Shown: piece by piece, positions 53,940-64,000 of the stretch
Layout: every line of letters begins with the position of its first letter
Numbering within the stretch: position 1 is the first letter of the stretch
Origin: Lathyrus oleraceus
Lineage: Eukaryota; Streptophyta; Magnoliopsida; Fabales; Fabaceae
NCBI RefSeq assembly: GCF_024323335.1
Contig: NC_066584.1
Location: 426,708,319-426,772,318 of the forward strand
Reading direction: 5' to 3'
Length of the DNA: 64,000 bases
The notes under the pieces: generated by a model
Seen by the model: only the letters and a program-made list of their open reading frames with translations
What the model was told of the DNA's origin: nothing
Database searches by the model: none
Translations under genes and position numbers: made by a program

Positions 53940-56496
53940 AGGTTTTTGTGCCTACTGTAAAGTCTGCGTCTGACAGAACGTGCCAAAGCCCAGTTCCTGT
54001 CTGGGAAATCCTTTTAAAGCCCAGGTCCCGCCTGGAAAACCATCTTCAAAAACTTTTATTTGCCTTTTGCAAGTATTTGTGACCTTTTATAAGTCCCCAT
54101 TTCCTTTTGCAAGTTATCTCGGCCTTTTGCATGAATTTTTTTTTGTGTGGATCCAACTTACCTTTTGTGAGTTCTTTATTCTCCTTTTGCATGCGATCAT
54201 GTTTCCTCATTTACCTTTTGTAAGTCATCGTTGCCTTTTGCACGATAAAGTCATCTTTGTCAAAGCTTTTTATCTTGGGCACTATATAAGGGACTGGACA
54301 AATGACATACTCCCTTTTCGATTATTTTGAAGACACCTAATGTATGTTTGGTAAGTCCAAAGTGATTGCCACACTTCGAGAACTTCATCTCCTCCATTGT
54401 GCCTGTGAGAGTATCATGATGTTCTCTTGCCTTTTGCAAAGTTTCCTCTACCTTTTGCATGATGATTATCACCTCCTGTACACTTGCCTTTTGCATGTTC
54501 CCCATGCCTTTTGTATGGGAAGTTCTTTTTTAACTTACCTTTTGTAAGTCCCCTTTTTTCCTTTTGCATAAGGATTATCGTCTCTAGTTATGTGCCTTTG
54601 TAAGTATCCCCTTCCTTTTACACGGGAAATATCTCTTTCAGCTTACCTTTTGTGAGTACCCTTTTCCTTTTTCAAAAGAAATGCCTCTTATTTCTTACTC
54701 GTCTTTTGCAAGCTCATCATCCTTTTGCATGAGGAGTTCAATTCCCAAACCTGTAAGTGCCCACTGCCTTTTGCACGGGAAGTCACTATGTTAGTTTACC
54801 TGTTGTAAATCCCTTGTACCTTTTGTATAAGAGAATCACTTCATCCTATACTTGCCTTTCGCGAGTTCTCTTCGCTTTTGCGCGAGGAACGTCCTTCATT
54901 GTCTTTTGCATAAGGGATTGCAGTTGTTTCTCACTTTCCCTTCACCAATATTCCTAGCCTTCTGCTAAGATATTATCCTTTCCTTTTGCAGGAGAACACT
55001 AGTTCATTCCATCATTTCTTCTTAACCTTTTGTCAAGGAATTCTCATTACCTTTTGTATGAGAATTGAACACCCCATCATTTTGTCTTAACCTTTCGTTA
55101 AGAAGTTATCACTGCCTTTTGCATGAGAAGCTTCCACCCTTCTTGTTAGCCTTTTGCTAAGGAGTTCCCATTACCTTTTGTATGAAAATTTCACCTCCAT
55201 ATTTCTTTTTAACCTTTTGTGGAGGAGTTTCTCATCACCTTTTGCATAATAAATGATATCCATCTTCACACGTCTTCTTAGCCTTTTGCTAAGGAATTCT
55301 CATTATCTTTTGTATATGAAATCCATTCCAGCTTTCTTGTTAACCTTTTGTGTGAGAAATCATATCCACCTTCATGCATCTTCTTAGACTTTTGCTAAGG
55401 AGTTCTTGTTACCTTTTGTATGAGAAATCCATTCCAACTTTCTTCTTAACATTTTGTTGAGGAGTTTCTCATCGTCTTTTGTGTGAGAAATTATATCCAT
55501 CTTCATGTGTCTTCTTAACCTTTTACTAAGGAGTTATCATTATCTTTTGTATGAGAAATCCATTCCATCTTTATTCTTAACCTTTTGTTAAGGAGTTTCT
55601 CATCGTCTTTTGTGTGAGAAGTCATATCCATCTTCATGCACCTTCTTAATCTTTTGTTAAGAAGTTCTCATTAGCTTTTGTACAAGAATTTCATTCCCTA
55701 ACAAACCTTTTTTCAGGGAGTTCTCATTACCTTTTGTATGAGAAATTCACTTTAAAATTTACCCATTAACCTTTTGTTAAGGAGTTTCTCATCACCTTTT
55801 GTGTGAGAAACCTATCCATCTCTCTTCTTAACCTTTTGTTAAGAAGCTCTCAATCTCTCTTATTAAGGAGTCCTCATTACCTTTTGTATGAGAAACCATA
55901 TCCCTAGCGAAGTCGTCCTTCACCTTCACCTTCATCTTCTTCTTGAACTTTCGTTAAGAAATTCTCATTTTCCTTTTGCATGAGAAATCCCATTCACCTT
56001 CGTATGTTTTCTTGGCCTTTTGCTAAAATTTCCTCATATGCCCTTTGCATGAGGAAACATCATATCCTTTTGCTTGCATTTTGCAAGTATCATCTACCTT
56101 TTTGTGGCAAAAAATAAAATCATTTCTAAGTCAAAGTCATGCTTGCCTTTTGCAAGACGTCTCTCTGCCTTTTGCAGAAGATTTCAGTTTACCTTTACAT
56201 CCTCTATTACTTACCTTTCACAAATACATGATCTTCTTACCTTCGTGGAATCTTGTGGGAATATTTCAATTACCAGTACATGCTAAAACTCGTTAGTGGA
56301 TGCAAAGAAAAAAGTAAATAAGCAAAAAGAAAGAGAAAGAAAAATCAGGCATACATTGCACATGTGGCATATTGCATACGTCATGCATGCATTCTCTGCG
56401 GGCAAATTTCTTGGTTATTTTGGTATTTAATCCTCTCCTACATTGAATGTTTAAAATTTGTCGCTATTCATACCTTCAGGTCCGAGAAGATTAAAT
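53940..56496 (+). repeat. Gypsy 3' UTR of degenerate CCTTTTGCA-type repeats
   Basis: Dozens of copies of CCTTTTG(C/T)A lie 20-70 bp apart, alternately followed by words like AAGT, GAGAA and CTAAGGAGTT. The stretch ends at a polypurine tract and LTR start (56497/56506), so it is the 3' UTR of a plus-strand gypsy element. Frames such as 56045-56296 translate the repeat and are not genes. Confidence 0.8.
55265..55765 (+). repeat. 131-bp higher-order repeat within the CCTTTTG array
   Basis: The TTCATG(C/T)(A/G)(T/C)C word recurs at 55371, 55502 and 55633, exactly 131 bp apart, with an earlier, shortened unit at 55265 (106 bp). Each unit has two subunits, one ending in GAGAAATCCATTCC and the other in GAGAA.TCATATCC. 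Confidence 0.85.
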
Positions 56497-56505
56497 AGGG
56501 GCAGA
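56497..56505 (+). other. Polypurine tract of the host gypsy element
   Basis: AGGGGCAGA immediately precedes the LTR start TGTCATACCCC at 56506. Confidence 0.7.
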
Positions 56506-56605
56506 TGTCATACCCCAAAATTTGTCATCTCTTTTTCATTTTTATCTAACCTTTTGGGTTTGAGATTCATTTGCATTCATGTACATCCATATCATCTAGT
56601 GTACT
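56506..56605 (+). repeat. Start of gypsy LTR (TGTCATACCCC), interrupted
   Basis: The first 100 bp of the LTR begin TGTCATACCCCAAAATTTG. It is cut by the chromovirus derivative at 56606 and continues at 62499 after the duplicated GTACT. Confidence 0.75.
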
Positions 56606-59600
56606 TGTAACACCCCATTTTTAGTAAATTATTTTATTTTAATTTAATTATAATTTTGTGTATTAATTTAATTATCATGTGTGGGTAAATAAATAAATGT
56701 GGGTGAGAGCGGGGATGTATGACCTTATGATATGGTGTGAAGAGTAATTAGAGGAAGAGAGAATAATTAAAATTATTTTATTAATAAAAAATAATGATTT
56801 GGTTATATTATTGAAATAAAATAAATAGAATAAAAAGAAAATAGAAGTTGTAGAGATATTGGGGGCAAGGTGGGGATTAAAGAGAAAACTAGGGGCAAAG
56901 TAGGAATATCCTAATTAACATATTAGGTTTCTAGAGTAAAAAGAGAATGGGAAGGGGAGTTTGACACTATGTAGAGAAAAGGTGAAAAGAGGCAAGAGGA
57001 CAGAGAAGGTTAGGGCATAAAAGAGCACCCATCAGAGAAGTTTGAAAGAAATTGTAAGAGAAATCTAAGGTAAGGGGGAGAATAACTTTTAATAAAACGG
57101 GCTTATGCATGAGAGGTAAGGTAAAGGAGTCCTTAACCTCCAATAGGGATTGTGTAAATTATGTTTTGTTGTGTTGTTGTTGTATATTTTTTTTGTGCTC
57201 TATTAAGTGATCTGTGTGCATTATTATATTTTGATTCGATTATATGTGGGTAATTAAATAAATGTGGATGAGAGTGAGGGTGTATGACCTTATGATATGG
57301 TGTGGAAAGTAATTAGAGGAAGAGAAAATATTTAGAATTATTTTATTAATTAAAAATAATGATTTGGTTATATTATTGAAATAAAATAAATAGAATAAGA
57401 AAAATAGAAGTTGTAGAGATATTGGGGGCAAGGTGAGGATTAGAGAGAAAATTAAGGGCAGCGTAGGAACATCATAATTAAGGTATTATGTTTCTAGAGT
57501 AAAAATAGAATGAGAAGGGGAGTTTGACACTACGTAGAGAAAATGTGAAAATAACCCAGAGGAGGGAGAAGACTATGGCATATAAGAGCATCCATCGGAG
57601 AAGTTTGGAAGAAATTGCAAGAGAAATCTAAGGTAAGGGAGAGAATAACTTTTAATAAAAAGGGTTTATGCATGATGGGTAGGGTAGAGAAATTCTTAAC
57701 CTCCAATAGAGATTGTGTAAATTTTGTTTTGTTGTGTTGTTGTTGTATGATTTTTTTTATGCTCTATTGAGTGATTTGTGTGCATTTCTATATTTTTATT
57801 CGATGCATATGTTGATGTATCTGAAAAGGAAAGGTTAATGTGATAACCTTGTTGATATCATGTTCTTGAATACCTTGTATAAGGTTAAGAATAATAATTT
57901 ATTTTTGGGATCTCTACTTTGCCTTATAATTGTGTGATGATTCGTGTCTGTGCCCTTTGAGACGAATTTTCTTAATAATATTTGAATTATGGTATATACT
58001 TGTTTGGATTATAATAGGTATGTTTTGAAATATGGTTAATAGGGAGGAAAATGTGGAAAATCGCAGGTAGACGTATGAGTGGATCGACCGCCTTATTTCA
58101 GGCATAACTTGAGTTTCAGGACTCAGATTGAGACATGGTTTAAAGTGTTGGAAAGCTAACGCGATAATTATTATTTTGATGTAGATAAATTTAGCCTAGG
58201 GGCTCTACAACAATAGAATTTTTTTGGTTTTTTTACATGAGGCGTAGTCTGTTTCACCCCTGCGTTGGTCATCATATTTCAAACATAACTTGAGTTTCGT
58301 AAGTCTTTTGGGGATGCCACCAGTTGTGTTATAAAGAGGGTTTAATGATATTTTAAATTCAAGAGTTTTATAATTTTATCATGCGTATATAATGTTTCGT
58401 GCTATTTTGAAGTCAAGCATTCTGTTTTAGAGTTTATGTAAAAATATTGTGTTATGGCTAAACTGAAACAAATAGAACTAGAGTTTCGTAACTCTGTTGG
58501 AGGTACGGTTAAGTGAGTTTGAAAAAGGGTTTAAATATATTTTGTAATAGATATTTTCATAATTTAATCATAAGTCTTTAATTTTTTGTATTATTTTGAA
58601 GTTAGACAATTTTAGAGTTAAGTTCAGAGGTTTGAACAATTTTGAGTGTGGTGACCCTTCTTTACCTCTTTAAAGAGTTTAATAGTCGTATTTTATTTGT
58701 TTAGAGTTATTATGGAATTGTTAGAGTTGCTTTTGAGTTGTTTAGAGTTGGATATCAGAATATAGAATACACTTGAGTTGAACTTTGAGCACTGTTGATA
58801 TTATAATGTTACCTTTTGAGTGATATTTTTATGTGTTTAAGGTTGTTAAGGCAAAAGATTTAAATAGAGTTGCTGAGTAATTAATAATAATATTTTATAG
58901 TTGAGTTGAAGATATTTATTATTTAGAGTCATAAATAGAGTTGTTAAAACAACCAATCAAGTTCATAAGAGTTGTCTTTATGTGCAAGAGTTGTCAGTTG
59001 AGCATTTTGAGCACTTTAGAGTTTTTTTAGAGTAGTAGGAATTGCTGTAGAGTTGTTTAGAGTTCATAGGTAACCTTGTTAAGTTGTAATTATAAATTGA
59101 TATGACTTTTTACAAGTTAAGACTATAGAATAAATTAATACAAATATTTTGTTGATATATTGTGAACTCATAAAAATATATTTTTGATTCTTTTGAGTTT
59201 TCGGGACTGTTGGCTACTGTTGGATAGTGTTAGAGGTTGTTTGACGTGACTTAAATGATTAAAAATAAGTTTTAATTGTTTTTATTAATTTTATGTATAG
59301 ACGAGTTGATGATCTTGTGCCAGATTACTATGCTTTTTCTTGCATACTTGTTGATTTTTATAGGTATGTTGTTGTGTATCGTTGAGTTAAATGTGAGTTA
59401 CATAAATGTGAATTGATAATTTTATTGAGTTAAATCATTATATGTGTTGGATTTGTGTTGCTATGTTGAGTATTATGTGAGTTGTTGTGGTAATCTACGA
59501 GAGAGTATTACGCGAGTTTGTCAATGCATGTATGTTAGAATCAAAAGAGAGGTCTTAACACATTGAATTTTGTTAACATGTTCATACATTCATGTTAAGT

Positions 59601-60583
59601 TGTGTCAAGAGGAATATTCGACAGTTCAGAAGAGGAGACTAGTGGCTTGTCTCAAGCTCAGAAGTGGGGGCTTGGAGCTCAGAAGAGGGGGGCTCAGGGG
59701 TTCAAAAGAGGGGACCAAATGTTGAGTTGGTACCACATGTATATGCATATAGTTGCATGTCGAGTTGCATTGCAGTAACGAGTCATATGTGCATTTGTTG
59801 AGATATATTTGTTGAGTTATGATTGATTTGGTGAGTTGGGCGTGGGAATATAATTGATAGACTATGATTGAGATTGTGTAGAATATGTTATGTGTTGATA
59901 TCCTAACTTGCAGTATATGTTTGTTATTATTAATTGTGATTTCTCATCCCTTCTGTTTGAATGTTGCCTTTACATGGGCATCGTGAAGATACTTCGGAGT
60001 AGCATTGCTGAAGTAAGTAGATATCTCTTGGAGTTACTTCTTTAGTTTATCGCTTTGACTAGTGGTGTCTTGCTCTTATCATGTAACATCGGGTTAGTGA
60101 TAACCGTTTGAATTGATTATTATGCCATTTTATGTTTAAACTCCAGACTATTTATGTTGTCGAGATTTCTAAGTTGTTTTGAGTTGAATGTTATAAACTC
60201 ATTTTGCTTATGTTATGAAGTTGACGTTTATGAGGCTAAATATTGTGAGTTACAATATTGTTGTTAATTGCTTTATTAATGATTCTGCTGCGATGACACC
60301 ATAAATATTTGGATGAGTATGCGATGATAGGTTTTGAATGCCTTTTACATGAGTACGTGATACAAATCAGATGAGTTGGATGTCATGTAAACATCTCTAG
60401 AACAAATAAGATGAGTTGGATGTCGTGTATACATCCCAAGTACAAACACGTGTGTTAAACTATTCAGTTGTAACTTGTGTTATGGAGTAGGTTATGTGTT
60501 TGTAGTGTGTCACATCCTGAGTGGTTGTAGTATCTTTAATAAAATTATATGATAATTTTATGTATGGAGTTTAGGGCGTTATA
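56606..60583 (+). repeat. 5' LTR, 3978 bp, with internal 565-bp duplication
   Basis: It starts TGTAACACCCCATTTTTAG and ends GGGCGTTATA. The landmark GACCTTATGATATGG occurs at 56721 and 57286, so about 565 bp is tandemly duplicated. About 1.85 kb (58395-60243) has no counterpart in the 3' LTR. It includes AGAAGAGGGG and GTTGGTACCACATG landmarks of this LTR family, so it is genuine LTR. Confidence 0.88.
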
Positions 60584-60895
60584 TTAGTGGTATCATAGCA
60601 TGTCAGTCCGTTCAACCAGATTGTTATAATATGTTTGTTCTCTTGTATGCGACATGTGTGTGAAAACACTATCGGTACTCGTTTGTTTTTCTAACCACTA
60701 GTTTGCAGGAACGAGTTTGAAACAAGTGGGGGAGAAGCTTCTACTTCTCTAAGATTTTTCAGGTGTGGAAAGTTGGTTCAACGTGCCGTTATTGCAAGGG
60801 TACATGTGTGGTTTGGAAGATTGGGAGTTAGAAAAGGGAGTAAATATTTGAATCAGTAATTTTCGAGGACAAAAATTATTTAAGTGGAGAAGAGT
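60584..60895 (+). other. Residual interior: primer site, leader scrap and polypurine tract
   Basis: TGGTATCATAGC (60588-60599) is an initiator-Met-type primer site with one change. The end has ATTTTCGAGGAC and AAGTGGAGAAGAG (60882-60894), the usual chromovirus 3' end just before the LTR. Nothing of gag or pol remains. Confidence 0.88.
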
Positions 60896-62493
60896 TGTAA
60901 CACCCAATTTTTAGTAAATTATTTTATTTTATTTTAATTATAATTTTGTGTATTAATTTAATTATTATGTGTGCTTAATTAAATAAATATGGATGAGAGT
61001 GAGAGTGTATGACCTTATGATATGGTGTGGAGAGTAATTAGAGGAAGAGATAATAATTAGAATTATTTTATTAATTAAAAATAATGATTTGGTTATACTA
61101 TTCAAATAATATAAATATAATAAAAAGAAAATAGAAGTTCTAGAGATATTGGGAGCAAGATGGAGATTAGAGAGAAAATTAAGGGCAAAGTAGGAACATC
61201 ATAATTAAGATATTATATTTTTATAGTAGAAAGAGAATGAGAAGGGGAGTTTGACACTACGTAGAGAAAAAGTGAAAAGACGCAAGAAAGGAGAAGACTA
61301 TGGCATAGAAGAGCACCCATCAGAGAAGTTTAGAAGAAATTGCAAGAGAAATCTAAGGTAAGGGGGAGAATAACTTTTAATAAAAATGGATTATGCATGA
61401 GGGATAGGGTAAAGGAGTTCTTAACCTCCAATAGGTATTGTGTAAATTCTGTTTTGTTGTGTTGTTGTATGATTTTTTTGTGCTCTATTGAGTGATTTGT
61501 ATGCATTCTTGTATTTTGATTCGATACATATGTTGATGCCTTTGATAAGGTAAGGTTAATGTGATAACCTTGTTGATATCATCTTCTTGAATATCTTGTA
61601 TAAGGTTAAGAATAACTATTTATTTTTGGGATCCCTGTTTGCCTTGTAATTGTGTGATGATTCGTGTTTGTGCCCTTTGGGTGTATTTTCCTAATAATAA
61701 TAATAGAATCATGGTATATACTTGTTTGGAGTCTTATAGATATGTTTTTTAGGACAATTAGAAATAAAATAGGTGAAATATACGAGTTTTGAAATAGGCT
61801 CAACAGGGAGGAAAGCGTGGAAAATCGCAGGTAGACATATGAGTGGATTGACCGTCTTATTTCAGGCATAACTTGAGTTTTAGGACTCGGATTGAGACAC
61901 GGTTTGTTGGGAAGCTAACACGACAATCCTTCTTTTGAAGTAGAGAAATTGGGTATAGTGGCACTACAATAATAGCAGTTTGCTGATTTTTATACACGAG
62001 CCATAGACAGTTTCAGCCCTGCATTGGTCATCATGTTTCAGGCATATCTTGAGTTTCATAAGTCTTTTAGGGATGCAGTCAGTTGCGTTAGAAAAAGGGT
62101 TTAACGATATTTTAAACTCAAGAGTTTCATAATTTTATCATGCATATATAAATGTTGTGAGTTACAATATTGTTGTTAAATGCTCTATTAATGATTCTGC
62201 TGCGATGACACCATATATATTTGGATGAGTATCCGATGATATGTTTTGAATTCCTTTTACATGAGTACGTGATACAAATTAGACGAGTTTGATGTCGTGT
62301 AAATATCTCTAGAACATATTAATAAGTTGGATGTCGTGTATACATCCCAAGTACAAATGTGTGTATTAAACTATTTTGTTGTAACCAGTATTACGGAGCA
62401 GGTTATGTGTTTGTAGTGTGTGACACTTTGAGTGTTGTAGTATCTTTAATAAAATTCCATGGTAGTTTTATGTACGGGGTTTAGGGTGTTACA
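60896..62493 (+). repeat. 3' LTR, 1598 bp, internally deleted
   Basis: It starts TGTAACACCCAATTTTTAG and ends GGGTGTTACA. It is collinear with the 5' LTR except for a single copy of the 565-bp segment and a gap at about 62155, where the 5' LTR has 1.85 kb more. Confidence 0.88.
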
Positions 62494-62498
62494 GTACT

Positions 62499-64000
62499 AA
62501 CATCATCATAGATTCAAAGGTTTGAGGTTGTTTTTACCTAACAAGGAGCTAAGGTTTATGTGGGGATCAAGCCAAAGGGGTTGTGATGCTACAATCAATG
62601 GGGAGAGCCCATCATGGTTCAAGGTGAAAACCCCTAGCTGCTAGGTGCCTGAGCCCTTAGAAGTTTCATATTGGTGTTTCATCCATACAAAACCCTAATT
62701 CTAAATTAGGGAGGTTTGTGAACTTTGTGGCTTGCTTTGAGGTAGCGGGAACCCTAATGGTGGTTCATGGAATTGGTGGATTACTTGTGTTGATTACTCA
62801 TTTAGTTTGTGGTTCTTATTTGTTGCGTGACACTTTGATCTTTCAGTTAGTTGGAACCCTAGTTCATGGCTTGCTATGTGATTGGTCTAAGGTATGCTTG
62901 CATTCATATTTCATTCACATTCCATTCATTGATTGGTTTTTATAGTCTTATTTTATTGAAGTCTCATTCCAAGTCACATTTCATCCATTGGTTTTCATGG
63001 TATCATTAGTATTAAGATTCATTTCTAGTCCCATTGATTCAAGTCCATTGTCCATTTAGTCAAATCATTCCATGGTCATTGGATTTCAATTTCATTCGTT
63101 CATCTAAGGCATTTGTTCATATTGAATTTGGAAAATGGCCATTTGAATCCAATTGTTTCATTGTTTTATTTGAATATTTTTTACCAAAAGAAGATACATT
63201 GCATTCATTAGAGTCACGTTTACATTATCCATACACATTGCATTGAAAAAATTACAAAGAAAAATTACATTTTTGCATAAGTTGACTTTTGGTCAACTAT
63301 TGACTTTTTGGTCAATCAGCTGACCAAAGTCAACTCACCATTTCAAAATCCCTAAACCCTAATGTCCTTGTTCTTTAAGAACCAATCATTCTTGCATCCA
63401 TCCATTTCCTACAAAACAAAGACCAAAAATCAATATGTCACTTATGTCATTTTCAAGCATTTTAGGTCCAACATTTCAAAGCAATTTCAAGAATACCAAA
63501 GCCATTCTTTACATGAACATCACATGACATAAACCAACCAAACATGATATGTACATAATTCAATATAACAATCATCAAAACAACACAATCCAAGCAGCTA
63601 TGACCATTCCATATTTCATAAACCATGTAACACATAACAATCAACATCGGTACAATAATATGATCATATATACCATGTATCACCATTCACAATACCAACC
63701 TGCAGAAAATCGATGCAGCAACCTAGCAAGCCATTACATTGCAAAGTGAGATTCAGTAGCAGTCCACATGAACAATATCAACAGGGCATCCCATTCATTC
63801 AAGCAAACATCCCACAGGTCAACAATTTACATCAACAACACAAAGCCTGCAACCACTTCCTGCATCATTCAAGCAATAGAAAACCATTTCACATAACAAG
63901 CCATATCAACGATTTAACAACAACAAGGCAATGCAGCTGAATAAAATTGAGCAAACCATATTAACATCACCATACTAACATTTCCAATTTAACTGAGCAT
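62499..64000 (+). repeat. Continuation of the TGTCATACCCC gypsy LTR
   Basis: After the second GTACT the interrupted LTR resumes and runs to the window edge. It is non-coding, with a dense group of TTGAC/GTCAA words at 63282-63333. Small frames (62718-62945, 63034-63246) show no domain. Confidence 0.6.

Larger units (their letters stand above)
56606..62493 (+). mobile_element. Non-coding chromovirus derivative with 312-bp interior
   Basis: Two LTRs (56606-60583 and 60896-62493), a primer site and a polypurine tract, but only 312 bp between the LTRs and no gene. It is flanked by GTACT on both sides (56601-56605, 62494-62498), so both outer ends are original. The LTRs differ in length (3978 versus 1598 bp). 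It must have relied on proteins of a related element. Confidence 0.92.

Noticed and set aside
57914..58105. Matching minus-strand frames at 57914-58105 and 61606-61869 suggesting a conserved small protein
   Set aside because: They occupy homologous positions in the two LTRs of one element; similarity is due to LTR identity at insertion.

Overview
This is nuclear DNA of a flowering plant, very probably a legume of the pea/vetch group (tribe Fabeae). The reasons are a giant Ogre-type Ty3/gypsy element with a LTR of about 6.15 kb, several chromovirus (Tekay/Del-like) elements with legume-type LTRs, and decayed gag-like genes common in legumes. It is a gene-poor, repeat-dominated segment. I support only two intact host genes, both on the minus strand: a three-exon WRKY transcription factor of group IIe (WRKY27-like, 20068-21538) and a single-exon ornithine cyclodeaminase-family gene that I identify as SARD4 (49963-50985), the reductase step of pipecolic acid synthesis in systemic acquired resistance. 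No rRNA, tRNA, CRISPR or bacterial-type operon is present.

Layout. 1-12912: a minus-strand Ogre element, read from its 5' LTR (6760-12912) through the primer binding site (6738-6757), leader, wrecked pol remnants (4225-5520) and a long, highly structured 3' UTR (1-4224) that runs off the left edge. It sits in an older L1-type LINE (12913-14220), which is followed by a second LINE 3' fragment (14240-14660). 15309-19767: a decayed copia element that lacks its 3' LTR and ends about 300 bp from the WRKY gene. 22500-28800: LTR remnants, a Sirevirus-like RT scrap and a decayed env-like gene. 28816-33841: gene-free, deletion-rich chromovirus LTRs in both orientations with an odd GC-rich insert. 33940-36625: a copia RT/RNase H fragment with its 169-bp LTR, a Stowaway MITE and another MITE. 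37566-42411: a second copy of the LTR family seen at 23378, a decayed gag-like gene and a hAT-like MITE. 42811-48312: a Tekay-like chromovirus with gag deleted and a stub for its 3' LTR.

49963-53850: SARD4 and a recent 1126-bp tandem duplication. The duplication copied the first 101 codons of SARD4, its upstream region and the tail of a neighbouring plant-mobile-domain gene remnant, creating a 137-codon chimeric ORF. 53940-64000: the 3' end of another gypsy element (degenerate CCTTTTGCA-type repeats with a 131-bp higher-order period, PPT, LTR start). Its LTR is interrupted by a non-coding chromovirus derivative (56606-62493) flanked by a clean GTACT target-site duplication.

The most unusual signal is in the Ogre 3' UTR. 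A run of at least 17 small hairpins has a fixed TTACCG loop (CGGTAA in the sense of the element) while the stem sequence changes from unit to unit yet nearly always stays self-complementary. A second group of five hairpins has fixed CTACC/GGTAG stems and 8-nt loops. A dispersed motif complementary to the element's own primer binding site recurs more than 20 times. Together these suggest a retrotransposon UTR under structural selection, or generated by a structure-dependent process.
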